Below are positions 50,751 through 58,683 of a DNA stretch of 64,000 bases, one piece after another. A program made the position numbers and the translations under genes. Source of the DNA: Endoryza foliicola (lineage in GTDB: Bacteria; Bacteroidota; Bacteroidia; Chitinophagales; Chitinophagaceae); contig OZ245715.1 of the NCBI GenBank assembly GCA_965226965.1, positions 1,054,001 through 1,118,000 of the forward strand. The letters run 5' to 3'. Each line of letters begins with the position of its first letter. Position 1 is the stretch's first letter. Below the pieces are notes generated by a model. It did no database searches, was not told where the DNA came from, and saw nothing but the letters and a program-made list of their open reading frames with translations.

Positions 50751-51389
50751 ATGATAAAACAACTTGTAAAAAAGATTTTCGGATTAAATAGATTTAATTC
50801 TAAAAACTATTGGGAAAGCCGTTATGCAGCCGGAGGAAATTCTGGCGATGGTTCTTATGGTCGACTTGCAGTGTTCAAGTCAGAGTTTATCAATAATCTT
50901 TTGAATAAGAAGGGTATTATTAGTTCAATTGAGTTTGGCTGTGGTGATGGTCATCAACTTTCAAGTATCCATTATAAAAAGTACATTGGACTCGATGTTT
51001 CCGAAACAATTATTGATAAGTGCAAAGAGAAATTTTCCGGAGATCAGACTAAGTCCTTTTTTGCCTATCGAACAGGCGATCTTAAGCAAGAGTTTAAAGG
51101 CAATGATTTGGCTCTTTCCTTAGACGTACTTTACCATGTTGTGGAGGAATCTGTGTTTACTCAGTATATCATTGATCTTTTTTCAGCAAGTGAAAAATAC
51201 GTTTTAGTGTATTCTACTAATTTCTATAAAGAAGAGACGATACATGTGTTGCATCGTAAATTTACAGACTATGTTGAAAAATACTGTCCCGAATGGAAGT
51301 TGGTTGAAGAAACTAAAAACCCTTATCCGGGAAATGGTGAACAGGAGTCAATGGCAGATTTTTTCTTATTTGAAAAAACTAATTTATGA
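50751..51389 (+). CDS. SAM-dependent methyltransferase
   Basis: This 212-residue class I methyltransferase has the SAM loop SIEFGCGDGHQLSSI (about 60-74), the acidic strand end KKYIGLDVSETIIDKC and the substrate region DLALSLDVLYHVVEE. The N-terminus (KKIFGLNRFNSKNYWESRY) and the F-type end are as in sugar- or lipid-modifying methyltransferases of surface glycan clusters. It overlaps the next gene by 4 bp. Since the ABC ATPase has a C-terminal domain, a terminal methyl cap is an attractive but unproved role. Confidence 0.8.
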   Translation: MIKQLVKKIFGLNRFNSKNYWESRYAAGGNSGDGSYGRLAVFKSEFINNLLNKKGIISSIEFGCGDGHQLSSIHYKKYIGLDVSETIIDKCKEKFSGDQTKSFFAYRTGDLKQEFKGNDLALSLDVLYHVVEESVFTQYIIDLFSASEKYVLVYSTNFYKEETIHVLHRKFTDYVEKYCPEWKLVEETKNPYPGNGEQESMADFFLFEKTNL

Positions 51390-52528
51390 GCAGTGATCCT
51401 ATTTTCAGGCAGTGCACTATTTCAGTAATGGATACCATCGCAGATCCCGATATTACTTTCGACGAAAATGGGATTTGTAATTATTACTACGAATATAAAA
51501 AAGCCGAATCTGAATCAGTTAGGAAAGGAGCCGAGGGTTGGGCTGCACTGAAGGCGATTGCTGCAACGATCAAAGAAGCGGGCAAAGGGCAAGACTATGA
51601 TTGTATCATGGGCTTGAGTGGTGGAGTAGACAGTACTTATGTAGCTTTGCTCGCCAAGCAATTGGGATTAAGACCACTGGCAGTTCACTTTGATAATGGA
51701 TGGAACTCTGAATTGAGCGTAATGAACATCGAAAACATAGTGAATAAATTGGGATTCGATTTGTTTACCTATGTGATCAATTGGGATGAATTCAAAGATC
51801 TTCAACTTTCTTATTTGAAAGCTTCTGTGGTAGACATTGAAGCCATTACCGATCACGCTATTTTCGCTTCTTTGTACCGATTGGCAGGGGAACGAAACAT
51901 CAAATATATTCTGAGCGGTACCAATGTTCAAACGGAGAATACCTTACCTAAATCCTGGATCTTTAATAAATACGACCATCGCAATATCAAAGCCATTCAC
52001 AAAGCCTACGGAAAAGTTCCCTTGAAGACTTTCCCTTTTATGGACGCGAAAGTGAAGCGCTATTATCAGCAAATGAAAGGCATTTCAAGCGTTTCTGTTT
52101 TGCACTATGCCGACTATAACAAGGCAGAAGTGAAGAAGCGGATTCAAGAAGAATTGGGCTGGCGCGATTACGGTGGAAAACACTACGAAAGCATCTGGAC
52201 CCGCTTCTATCAAGGTTATATTCTTCCAACAAAATTCAAGATCGATAAGCGCAAAGCGCACTTGAGTGACCTGATTTTTGGAGATCAAATCACCAAAGAA
52301 CAAGCCCTCGAAGAACTGGCTAAACCCATCTACGATCCGGCTCAATTCAAAACCGATTTTGACTTTGTTTTAAAGAAATTCGGGCTTACAGAAGAAGAAT
52401 GGAATGCAATAATGGCCATTCCTCCCAGAAGTCACTACGATTTTGACTACGAAAAGCCGATTGATATACGTTATCCCATACTTAAACCGTTTAAGTACGT
52501 ATATCGTAAACTATTTCCGGTTAAATAA
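51386..52528 (+). CDS. N-acetyl sugar amidotransferase (WbpG-like)
   Basis: This 380-residue PP-loop ATPase has SGGVDSTYVALLAKQLGL (78-95), preceded by FDENGICNYYYEYKKAESE, and later RNIKYILSGTNVQTENTLP. It matches the WbpG/PseA family that amidates an acetamido group to an acetamidino group using ammonia from a HisH-like partner. The HisH- and HisF-like genes follow at once, as in P. aeruginosa O5. The N-terminal Cys pair seen in many family members is reduced to RQCTISV and GICNYYY. It overlaps the methyltransferase gene by 4 bp. Confidence 0.88.
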   Translation: MSSDPIFRQCTISVMDTIADPDITFDENGICNYYYEYKKAESESVRKGAEGWAALKAIAATIKEAGKGQDYDCIMGLSGGVDSTYVALLAKQLGLRPLAVHFDNGWNSELSVMNIENIVNKLGFDLFTYVINWDEFKDLQLSYLKASVVDIEAITDHAIFASLYRLAGERNIKYILSGTNVQTENTLPKSWIFNKYDHRNIKAIHKAYGKVPLKTFPFMDAKVKRYYQQMKGISSVSVLHYADYNKAEVKKRIQEELGWRDYGGKHYESIWTRFYQGYILPTKFKIDKRKAHLSDLIFGDQITKEQALEELAKPIYDPAQFKTDFDFVLKKFGLTEEEWNAIMAIPPRSHYDFDYEKPIDIRYPILKPFKYVYRKLFPVK

Positions 52529-53140
52529 ATGATCGCAATCGTTAATTACGGGCTCGGAAACCTCACGAGCATCCAAAATATGTTCAAAAGGCTTGGTATC
52601 GAAGCGGTGATTACCTCCGACTTCGAAACCATCAAAGCCGCGTCCAAACTGCTCCTTCCGGGAGTAGGCCATTTCAAAAAAGGCATGGACAATCTCAAGG
52701 AATCCGGATTGCAAGACCTCCTCAACGAAGAAGTACTGGTAAAGAAAAAGCCCATCCTGGGTATTTGCCTCGGAGCGCAACTTATGACCAGTCATAGTGA
52801 AGAAGGGGATGTAGACGGACTGAATTGGGTGAGTGCCGATACCATTCGGTTTCGCACTGAAACCGTACCGGGTCTAAAAGTACCCCATATGGGATGGAGC
52901 GATATTACTACCAAGGACCAGAATCCACTCTGGAACGCTCTTCCCGCCGAACCCCGTTTTTACCACGTGCATACTTTTCATTTCAAGATGAAAGACGAAG
53001 CCGCTACCAGTGCTACCGCACACTATGGCTACGATTTTGTATGTGCTTTTCATAAAGACAATATTTACGGTACACAGTTTCACCCCGAGAAAAGTCACAA
53101 ATTCGGGATGAAAGTGTTTGAAAACTTCGCAAAACTCTAA
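52529..53140 (+). CDS. hisH: HisH-like glutamine amidotransferase subunit for amidino-sugar synthesis
   Basis: This 203-residue class I amidotransferase has NYGLGNLTSIQNMFKRLG, LPGVGHFKKGM and the nucleophile elbow LGICLGAQL with Cys80. The partner His and Glu are in GTQFHPEKSH near 185-187. All catalytic residues are present. By sequence it is HisH, but its place directly between a WbpG-like gene and a HisF-like gene in a sugar cluster shows it supplies ammonia for acetamidino formation rather than for histidine. It follows the WbpG-like stop without a gap. Confidence 0.88.
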   Translation: MIAIVNYGLGNLTSIQNMFKRLGIEAVITSDFETIKAASKLLLPGVGHFKKGMDNLKESGLQDLLNEEVLVKKKPILGICLGAQLMTSHSEEGDVDGLNWVSADTIRFRTETVPGLKVPHMGWSDITTKDQNPLWNALPAEPRFYHVHTFHFKMKDEAATSATAHYGYDFVCAFHKDNIYGTQFHPEKSHKFGMKVFENFAKL

Positions 53141-53143
53141 TAC

Positions 53144-53893
53144 ATGGCCAGAGTACGTATCATACCGGTTCTGTTGCTGCAAAATGGAGGGTTGTACAAA
53201 ACCGTAAAGTTTCAAAAACCTCAGTATGTGGGCGATCCCATCAATACGGTGAAAATCTTTAACGAGAAAGAAGCCGATGAATTGGTATTGCTCGATTATA
53301 CCGCCTCACGCGATAAGCGCGGGATCGATCATAAAAAAATAGCAGAGATCGCCGGCGAAGCATTCATGCCCATGGCATACGGCGGCGCCATTCGTAGTTT
53401 CGACGATGCTAAGAAAGTATTCGACGATGGCTATGAAAAAGTAGTTTTGAATTCCATACTCTTTTCCAATACCGCTTTGGTTCGTGAAATTGGTAATGTA
53501 TACGGCGCTCAAGCGGTGGTAGGTTCCATAGATGTAAAAAAGAACTTGTTTGGAAAATACAAAGTACACGGATTTTCCGGTACGCAGAGTTCCGGTAAAG
53601 ACCCTGTAGAATGGGCTAAAAACTTAGAAGAAGCAGGCATCGGTGAGATCATGGTGAATAGCATCGACCGCGATGGAACTTGGGAAGGCTACGATCTAGA
53701 CTTAGTGGAAAAAGTTGCGGCTGCTGTAACTGTTCCCGTCATCGCTTGTGGCGGAGCAGGAGGTTTCAGTGATTTTGAAAAAGCAGTGCAGCACAAAGCC
53801 TCTGCGGTGGCAGCGGCCAGTATGTTTGTATATCAAAAGAAAGGAATGGGCGTTTTAATCAGCTTTCCTACCGGAAAGAAACTGATTAGTTAA
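53144..53893 (+). CDS. HisF2/AglZ-like acetamidino-modification protein
   Basis: This 249-residue (beta/alpha)8-barrel protein resembles HisF (ADELVLLDYTASRDKRGIDH, FMPMAYGGAIRSFDDAKKVF, VGSIDVKKN with Asp130). The first catalytic Asp of HisF, in the IIPCLD motif, is replaced: here residues 6-13 read IIPVLLLQ, with Leu11. That loss agrees with a role other than cyclising PRFAR and with the HisF2 proteins that pair with HisH and WbpG. It likely forms the ammonia channel. Three bases separate it from the HisH-like gene. Confidence 0.88.
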   Translation: MARVRIIPVLLLQNGGLYKTVKFQKPQYVGDPINTVKIFNEKEADELVLLDYTASRDKRGIDHKKIAEIAGEAFMPMAYGGAIRSFDDAKKVFDDGYEKVVLNSILFSNTALVREIGNVYGAQAVVGSIDVKKNLFGKYKVHGFSGTQSSGKDPVEWAKNLEEAGIGEIMVNSIDRDGTWEGYDLDLVEKVAAAVTVPVIACGGAGGFSDFEKAVQHKASAVAAASMFVYQKKGMGVLISFPTGKKLIS

Positions 53894-53914
53894 ACAAACT
53901 CTTATATTCCATTT

Positions 53915-53943
53915 TTTAATTATTAATTCTTAACTATTAATTC
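53915..53943. repeat. Short module A inside the glycan operon
   Basis: TTTTTTAATTATTAATTCTT and ACTATTAATTC form a reverse module A directly before the ATG of the WbpB-like gene. It lacks the AACAGCCGG tail. It is one of only two repeat sites inside the 39.7-64 kb locus. Confidence 0.55.
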
Positions 53944-53946
53944 AAC

Positions 53947-54948
53947 ATGAATTTCGCAATCATCGGATGTGGACGAATCGCACAGCGCCATGCAGAGCAT
54001 ATCGCTAAAATCGGAACCCTAGTAGCTGTGTGTGATACGGTAGAAGAAAAAGCAAAAGCCTTGGGCGAAAAATACGGAGCTAAAACTTATACCGATTCAA
54101 AAGAGCTATTGGCCAACGAAAAATCGGTTCAAGTAGTGAGCATTTGTTCACCGAACGGATTGCATGCCGAACATACCATCCAAAGCTTGCGCGCCGGATT
54201 TCATGTATTGTGTGAAAAGCCAATGGCATTGAGTGTTCAAGATTGCGGTGAAATGATCAAAGAAGCAGAAAAAGCCAATCGCCGTTTGTTTGTGGTAAAG
54301 CAAAACCGTTTCAATCCGCCCGTTGCTGCTGTTAAGAAATTGATTGATGATGGTCGCCTTGGTAAAATCTATTCTGCGCAATTAAGTTGCTTCTGGAATC
54401 GTAACAATGAATACTATGCGAATTCTTGGAAAGGCACGCTGGCGCTCGATGGCGGCACTTTGTATACACAGTTCAGTCACTTCGTTGATCTTTTATACTG
54501 GTTGGTAGGTGATGTGAAAGACGTAAAAGCCTATATCCAAAACTATCATCACGAAGGCATCATTGAATTTGAAGATACCGGTGTTGCAACCTTACAATTC
54601 TATAATGGTGCCATCGGTACCATCAACTATTCTGTGAATAGTTACGATAAAAACATGGAAGGTTCTCTCACTTTGTTTGGTGAGAAAGGAACCGTGAAAA
54701 TTGGAGGTCAGTACTTGAACGAATTAGAATACCAAAGCATTGAAGGCTACGAAATCAAAGACCTTCCACCGGGCAACCCCCCAAATAACTACGGCAAATA
54801 CTTCGGCTCTATGAGCAATCATGATAAAGTGTACAAGAACGTCATCGAAGTATTGCAAGACGGTGGCGTGATTGCTACCAATGGTTTTGAGGGGTTGAAA
54901 ACCGTGGAGATTATTGATAAGATTTATTCGGCGGCAGGAAGAGGATAA
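53947..54948 (+). CDS. Gfo/Idh/MocA oxidoreductase (WbpB/WlbA-like UDP-GlcNAcA 3-dehydrogenase)
   Basis: This 333-residue protein has a Rossmann start (FAIIGCGRIAQRHAEHIAK), the EKP motif in HVLCEKPMALSVQDCGEM, and NRFNPPVAAVKKLIDDGRLG. TFYTQFSHFVDLLYWLVG-like text (TLYTQFSHFVDLLYWLVGDV) follows. It is close in design to WbpB/WlbA, which oxidises UDP-GlcNAc-uronic acid at C3 with NAD. The WbpD- and WbpE-like genes nearby support that reading. A repeat block, fused to its stop codon, separates it from them. Confidence 0.85.
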   Translation: MNFAIIGCGRIAQRHAEHIAKIGTLVAVCDTVEEKAKALGEKYGAKTYTDSKELLANEKSVQVVSICSPNGLHAEHTIQSLRAGFHVLCEKPMALSVQDCGEMIKEAEKANRRLFVVKQNRFNPPVAAVKKLIDDGRLGKIYSAQLSCFWNRNNEYYANSWKGTLALDGGTLYTQFSHFVDLLYWLVGDVKDVKAYIQNYHHEGIIEFEDTGVATLQFYNGAIGTINYSVNSYDKNMEGSLTLFGEKGTVKIGGQYLNELEYQSIEGYEIKDLPPGNPPNNYGKYFGSMSNHDKVYKNVIEVLQDGGVIATNGFEGLKTVEIIDKIYSAAGRG

Positions 54949-55262
54949 TTATTAATTAATAATTAATAATGAAACAGCCCGGAGTAATTAATAATTAATA
55001 AGTAATAATTAATAATGAAACAGCCGGCAGTCAGGTTGATTGAATTTCGGAGGCTAATCTGTGAGAATCTGTATTAATTTGTGGTATCTGTGGTGAAATA
55101 GGAGGGAGGCTGGTTTTGCGAAGCAAAAGCAGTCCCGCAGGTAAAGCCGTTGCGGGAAGGGAGGAAATACAGAGAGACTGCCAGCGCTGCGTTACCGCTG
55201 CGAACTTGTCCTGAGCGGGCCGAAGGCACAGTCGAAGGACGCTGCGCCGCTGCGGTGAAAAA
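54949..55262. repeat. Mosaic repeat block splitting the sugar-biosynthesis genes (A, A, D, C)
   Basis: A at 54949-54985 begins at the WbpB-like stop. A second A at 54986-55026 ends GAAACAGCCGG. The linker GAATTTCGGAGGC and D at 55055-55095 follow. C at 55180-55262 is interrupted after CTGCGAAC by the piece TTGTCCTGAGCGGGCCGAAG plus GCACAGTCGAAGGAC, then resumes CGCTGCGCCGCTGCGG. The 75 bp up to 55338 hold only the leader of the acetyltransferase gene. Confidence 0.85.
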
Positions 55263-55337
55263 GAAAAGACTAGCACATTTAAAAATTCAGAATATAGAAC
55301 CTTTAGTCTCTTCTAAGGGTTTTCTTCCATTAAACAT

Positions 55338-55826
55338 ATGAGCCAATATCACCCTCACGTTAAATTCTTCGAGTCGAAGATCACGCCCGACGTACAGTTC
55401 GGCGAAAATGTAAAAGTGGTGCAGCCCGTAAACATGTACGGCTGCAAAGTAGGCAACAACTGCTTTATCGGGCCTTTCGTAGAAATTCAAAAATCAGTAT
55501 CCATTGGCGACTATACCAAAGTGCAAAGCCATACGTTTATATGTGAGTTAGTAACCATTGGTTCGAACTGCTTTATTGGACATGGAGTGATGTTTATCAA
55601 CGACTTATTCAGTGAAGGCGGTCCCGCCGGTGGCGACCAAACCAAATGGAAGCACACAGTTATTGGTAACCATGTTTCCCTCGGCAGCAATGCCACCATC
55701 CTCCCCGTGAATATTTGCGATCATGTAGTGATTGGCGCTGGCGCCGTTGTCACTAAAAACATTACCGAACCCGGCGTATATGCGGGTAATCCGGCTAAAA
55801 AAATCCGTTCAAACGAACCAAAATGA
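55338..55826 (+). CDS. Hexapeptide N-acetyltransferase (WbpD/WlbB-like)
   Basis: This 162-residue left-handed beta-helix protein has repeated hexapeptides (ITPDVQFGENVKVVQPVN, GNNCFIGPFVEIQKSVSIGD, GSNATILPVNICDHVVIGAG). It has the usual close VYAGNPAKKIRSN. WbpD-type enzymes acetylate the 3-amino group of UDP-3-amino-2-acetamido-uronic acid using acetyl-CoA. The position between WbpB- and WbpE-like genes fits. The loop MFINDLFSEGGPAGGDQTKW is a typical active-site insertion. It overlaps the methyltransferase gene by 4 bp. Confidence 0.87.
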   Translation: MSQYHPHVKFFESKITPDVQFGENVKVVQPVNMYGCKVGNNCFIGPFVEIQKSVSIGDYTKVQSHTFICELVTIGSNCFIGHGVMFINDLFSEGGPAGGDQTKWKHTVIGNHVSLGSNATILPVNICDHVVIGAGAVVTKNITEPGVYAGNPAKKIRSNEPK

Positions 55827-56458
55827 GCAATGTAGTAGGAAGAGCTGTCAACAAACTAAACCATCTGTTCTTCAAAACGGTGGGCAAACATATCGGTATG
55901 GGAAGCCCGGTCTCTAAGTCGACCTGGGAACAACAATACAGCAGCGATGTATGGGACTATCTTGAAAATCCCGATGAAGCCGAACATTATGAATGCATCG
56001 TTGAGTTTTATCAAAAATATGCTACTTCCAATGCATCGATATTAGACATTGGCTCAGGTAAGGGAGTCCTCTATTCTTACTTTAAAAAATGGCAGCCGGT
56101 TTCATTTTTCGGGATCGATATCTCAGAAAATGCCGTAAAAGCGGCGGCTAAACAATTTCCTGAAGCCAAGTGGGAAACAATCAACTACGACAACGAATAC
56201 ATTGGAGGAAAGTACGATGTAGTCATTTTCAATGAAACACTTTATTATTTTACCCGTCCGGTAAAAACGATCAAAAAGTGTTTGGATGAGAACATGAAAT
56301 CGAATGGTCTCTTCATTATTTCCATGTGTGAATATGAAGGTCATGATAAAATATGGAAGGACCTTGAAAAGGTTCTTACCGTAAAAGAAGAAAGAACAAT
56401 CACCAATTCCAAAGGACAAACCTGGGTTACCAAGGCCTTGGTACTAAAACTACTTTAA
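55823..56458 (+). CDS. SAM-dependent methyltransferase
   Basis: This 211-residue class I methyltransferase has the SAM loop ILDIGSGKGVLYSYFKK (about 74-90), the acidic end SFFGIDISENAVKAAAKQ and the motif YDVVIFNETLYYFTRPVKTI. Its N-terminal segment differs from the methyltransferase at 50751, so the two are not recent copies. It likely methylates a sugar or a lipid carrier in the same glycan. It overlaps the acetyltransferase by 4 bp and is 1 bp before the WbpE-like gene. Acceptor unknown. Confidence 0.8.
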   Translation: MSNVVGRAVNKLNHLFFKTVGKHIGMGSPVSKSTWEQQYSSDVWDYLENPDEAEHYECIVEFYQKYATSNASILDIGSGKGVLYSYFKKWQPVSFFGIDISENAVKAAAKQFPEAKWETINYDNEYIGGKYDVVIFNETLYYFTRPVKTIKKCLDENMKSNGLFIISMCEYEGHDKIWKDLEKVLTVKEERTITNSKGQTWVTKALVLKLL

Positions 56459-56459
56459 A

Positions 56460-57566
56460 ATGAAAACAATTCCTTTTGTTGACCTCTATGCACAGTATCT
56501 CACCATTAAATCTGATATTGATGCTGCTATTGAGAATACCATTAAGAATACCAGTTTTATCGGGGGTAGTCCGGTAAGCAGTTTTGAAAAAGCCTTCGCA
56601 GCTTATTTGGGTATCGATCATGTAATTGCCTGTGGCAATGGTACCGATTCTTTAGAAATCATTCTGAAAGCATGGGGCATTGGCGAAGGAGATGAAGTGA
56701 TTGTGCCTGCGCATTCTTGGATCAGTACTTCTGAAGCGGTGGGCAATGTGGGAGCGAAGCCTGTGTTTGTAGATATTGAAGCAGATTATTATACCATCGA
56801 TCCTTCAAAAATTGAAGCCGCCATCACTTCCAATACAAAAGCTATTATTCCGGTGCATTTATTCGGTCATCCTGCTGATATGCCTGCAATTATGGCCATT
56901 GCAAAAAAGCATGGATTGAAAGTAATGGAAGATTGTGCACAGGCACATGGTGCAACCATCAATGGTAAAATGATTGGAACCTGGGGCGATGCCTCTAGTT
57001 TTTCTTTCTATCCGGGTAAAAATTTAGGTGCTTATGGTGATGCCGGTTGTATGGCCACTAATGATGCTTCCTTGATGGAAACCTGCCGCATGATTGCCAA
57101 TCACGGGCAGAAAGGAAAGCACAATCATATCATTGAAGGAAGAAACAGTCGTTTGGATGGATTGCAAGCAGCCATTCTCTCTGCAAAGCTTCCGCATTTA
57201 GCAAAATGGACGGAAGCGCGTATTGATCGTGCTGCAAAATATACGGAACTATTGCAAAGTTCAGATTTGGTATTACCAAAAGTTAAAGAAGGTTTCAAGC
57301 ACGTATATCATTTATATGTGGTGAAAACCAATAACAGAACTGCATTGATGCAGTCATTGAAAGCGCAAGGAGTAGAAACCTTTGTTCATTATCCCACTGC
57401 ACTTCCTTTCTTGGCTTGTTATGCTTCTCAAGGTCATAAGCCGGAGGACTTCCCCAATGCATATGCAAATCAATCAAGAATTTTGAGTTTGCCGATTTAT
57501 GCTGAGTTAAGTGATGAACAGATAGAGTATGTGTGTTCTAAATTGGGAGTGAATGAATGTGTTTAA
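56460..57566 (+). CDS. DegT/DnrJ/EryC1/StrS aminotransferase (WbpE/WlbC-like)
   Basis: This 368-residue PLP enzyme has FVDLYAQYLTIKSDIDAAIE, NGTDSLEIILKAWGIGEGDE, VMEDCAQAHGATINGK (Asp158) and the Schiff-base Lys187 in SFYPGKNLGAYGDAG. NHGQKGKHNHIIEGRNSRLD completes the family pattern. In this context it should transfer an amino group from glutamate to C3 of the keto-uronic acid made by the WbpB-like enzyme. The next gene starts 14 bp inside its 3' end. Confidence 0.9.
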   Translation: MKTIPFVDLYAQYLTIKSDIDAAIENTIKNTSFIGGSPVSSFEKAFAAYLGIDHVIACGNGTDSLEIILKAWGIGEGDEVIVPAHSWISTSEAVGNVGAKPVFVDIEADYYTIDPSKIEAAITSNTKAIIPVHLFGHPADMPAIMAIAKKHGLKVMEDCAQAHGATINGKMIGTWGDASSFSFYPGKNLGAYGDAGCMATNDASLMETCRMIANHGQKGKHNHIIEGRNSRLDGLQAAILSAKLPHLAKWTEARIDRAAKYTELLQSSDLVLPKVKEGFKHVYHLYVVKTNNRTALMQSLKAQGVETFVHYPTALPFLACYASQGHKPEDFPNAYANQSRILSLPIYAELSDEQIEYVCSKLGVNECV

Positions 57567-58683
57567 GTTTGAAGGGAAAACCATTCTAATCATTTCTCCC
57601 GACAAATGGAGCAACCTGCGCGTATCCAAACATAATTACGCAGTCAAGTTAGCTGAACTGGGGAATCGAGTGGTATTCTTGGAGCCTCCAACACTGGATG
57701 GTCCTAAGCAACCACAGCTTCGTAAAGCCGAATCAGATCCTGTTGAGCTAATCAGTTACAATACTTTTGTTAAAGGCGAAAGATTCATTCCACTCACCTT
57801 GCTTAATATGATCCGACGTTCCCAGGCAAAAGCGATCAATCGCTTAATTGGTAACAATGCGGATGTGGTTTGGAGTTTCTATCCTTCTCAATTTTTTGAT
57901 TTATCTGTATTTCAGGCAAAGATTTCAATATTCCATCCTGTAGATAAAGTATTGAGTACGCGCTATTGGATAGCCGCAAAGAATGCCAGTTTGGTATTAT
58001 CTGTCTCTGATTATTTGCTTAAAGATTTCGCCGCATTTAATAAGCATGCCTACATCATTAACCATGGTATTGCCGAGGACTATGCAGAAATTGCTTCTCA
58101 AAAGCCTTCTAATGATTCAGTGAACTCATCCGATTTGAAGTTTGGATACGTTGGAAATCTATTAAGACAGGATATTGATCACCCCATTCTATTAAAAATT
58201 TTAAAGCAACACCCCACAGTTACATTTATTTTTTGGGGATCTTATAAAGTGTCGGATCAAACGCCATCAAAAGTGGTTGAATTTATCGATCAGCTGAAAA
58301 GTCTACCAAATGTTGTGTTGAAAGGATTAACTCATCCGGCGGAAATAGCCAAAGAGTCTCCGACCATGGATGGATTCTTATGCTGTTATGATCCGGAAAT
58401 TGAAGTGAATAGAGCTAGTAATAATCACAAAATGCTCGAGTACTTAAGTACCGGAAAAATTGTAGTGAGCCATTTTGTAGAAATGTATGCAGATAAAACA
58501 CACTTACTTCAAATGGCAACTACTTACAAGAATAACGAACTGCCGCTTTTATTCAAGCAGGTGGTTGGAAACTTGGCCTTTTGGAATAGTGTGGAGAAAC
58601 AACAGGAACGAAAAGCATTTGCGCTCGACAATACTTACTTGAAGCAAATCATAAGAATCGAAGAGAAGATCAATCAGCTATGA
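57553..58683 (+). CDS. Glycosyltransferase, GT-B fold
   Basis: This 376-residue protein has an N-terminal domain with KTILIISPDKWSNLRVSKHN and RVVFLEPPTLDG. A second domain has KFGYVGNLLRQDIDHPILLK, VTFIFWGSYKVSDQTPSKVV and VNRASNNHKMLEYLSTGKIV, with a donor-site Asn/His/Lys-Glu pattern. It resembles the GT4/GT1-like transferases in Bacteroidota exopolysaccharide clusters that start IISPDKWS. It overlaps the next gene by 4 bp. Sugar unknown. Confidence 0.8.
   Translation: MNVFKFEGKTILIISPDKWSNLRVSKHNYAVKLAELGNRVVFLEPPTLDGPKQPQLRKAESDPVELISYNTFVKGERFIPLTLLNMIRRSQAKAINRLIGNNADVVWSFYPSQFFDLSVFQAKISIFHPVDKVLSTRYWIAAKNASLVLSVSDYLLKDFAAFNKHAYIINHGIAEDYAEIASQKPSNDSVNSSDLKFGYVGNLLRQDIDHPILLKILKQHPTVTFIFWGSYKVSDQTPSKVVEFIDQLKSLPNVVLKGLTHPAEIAKESPTMDGFLCCYDPEIEVNRASNNHKMLEYLSTGKIVVSHFVEMYADKTHLLQMATTYKNNELPLLFKQVVGNLAFWNSVEKQQERKAFALDNTYLKQIIRIEEKINQL

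Noticed and set aside
52529..53893. HisH/HisF as part of a histidine operon
   Set aside because: They lie between WbpG- and WbpB-like genes, HisF has lost its first catalytic Asp, and no other his genes are present.
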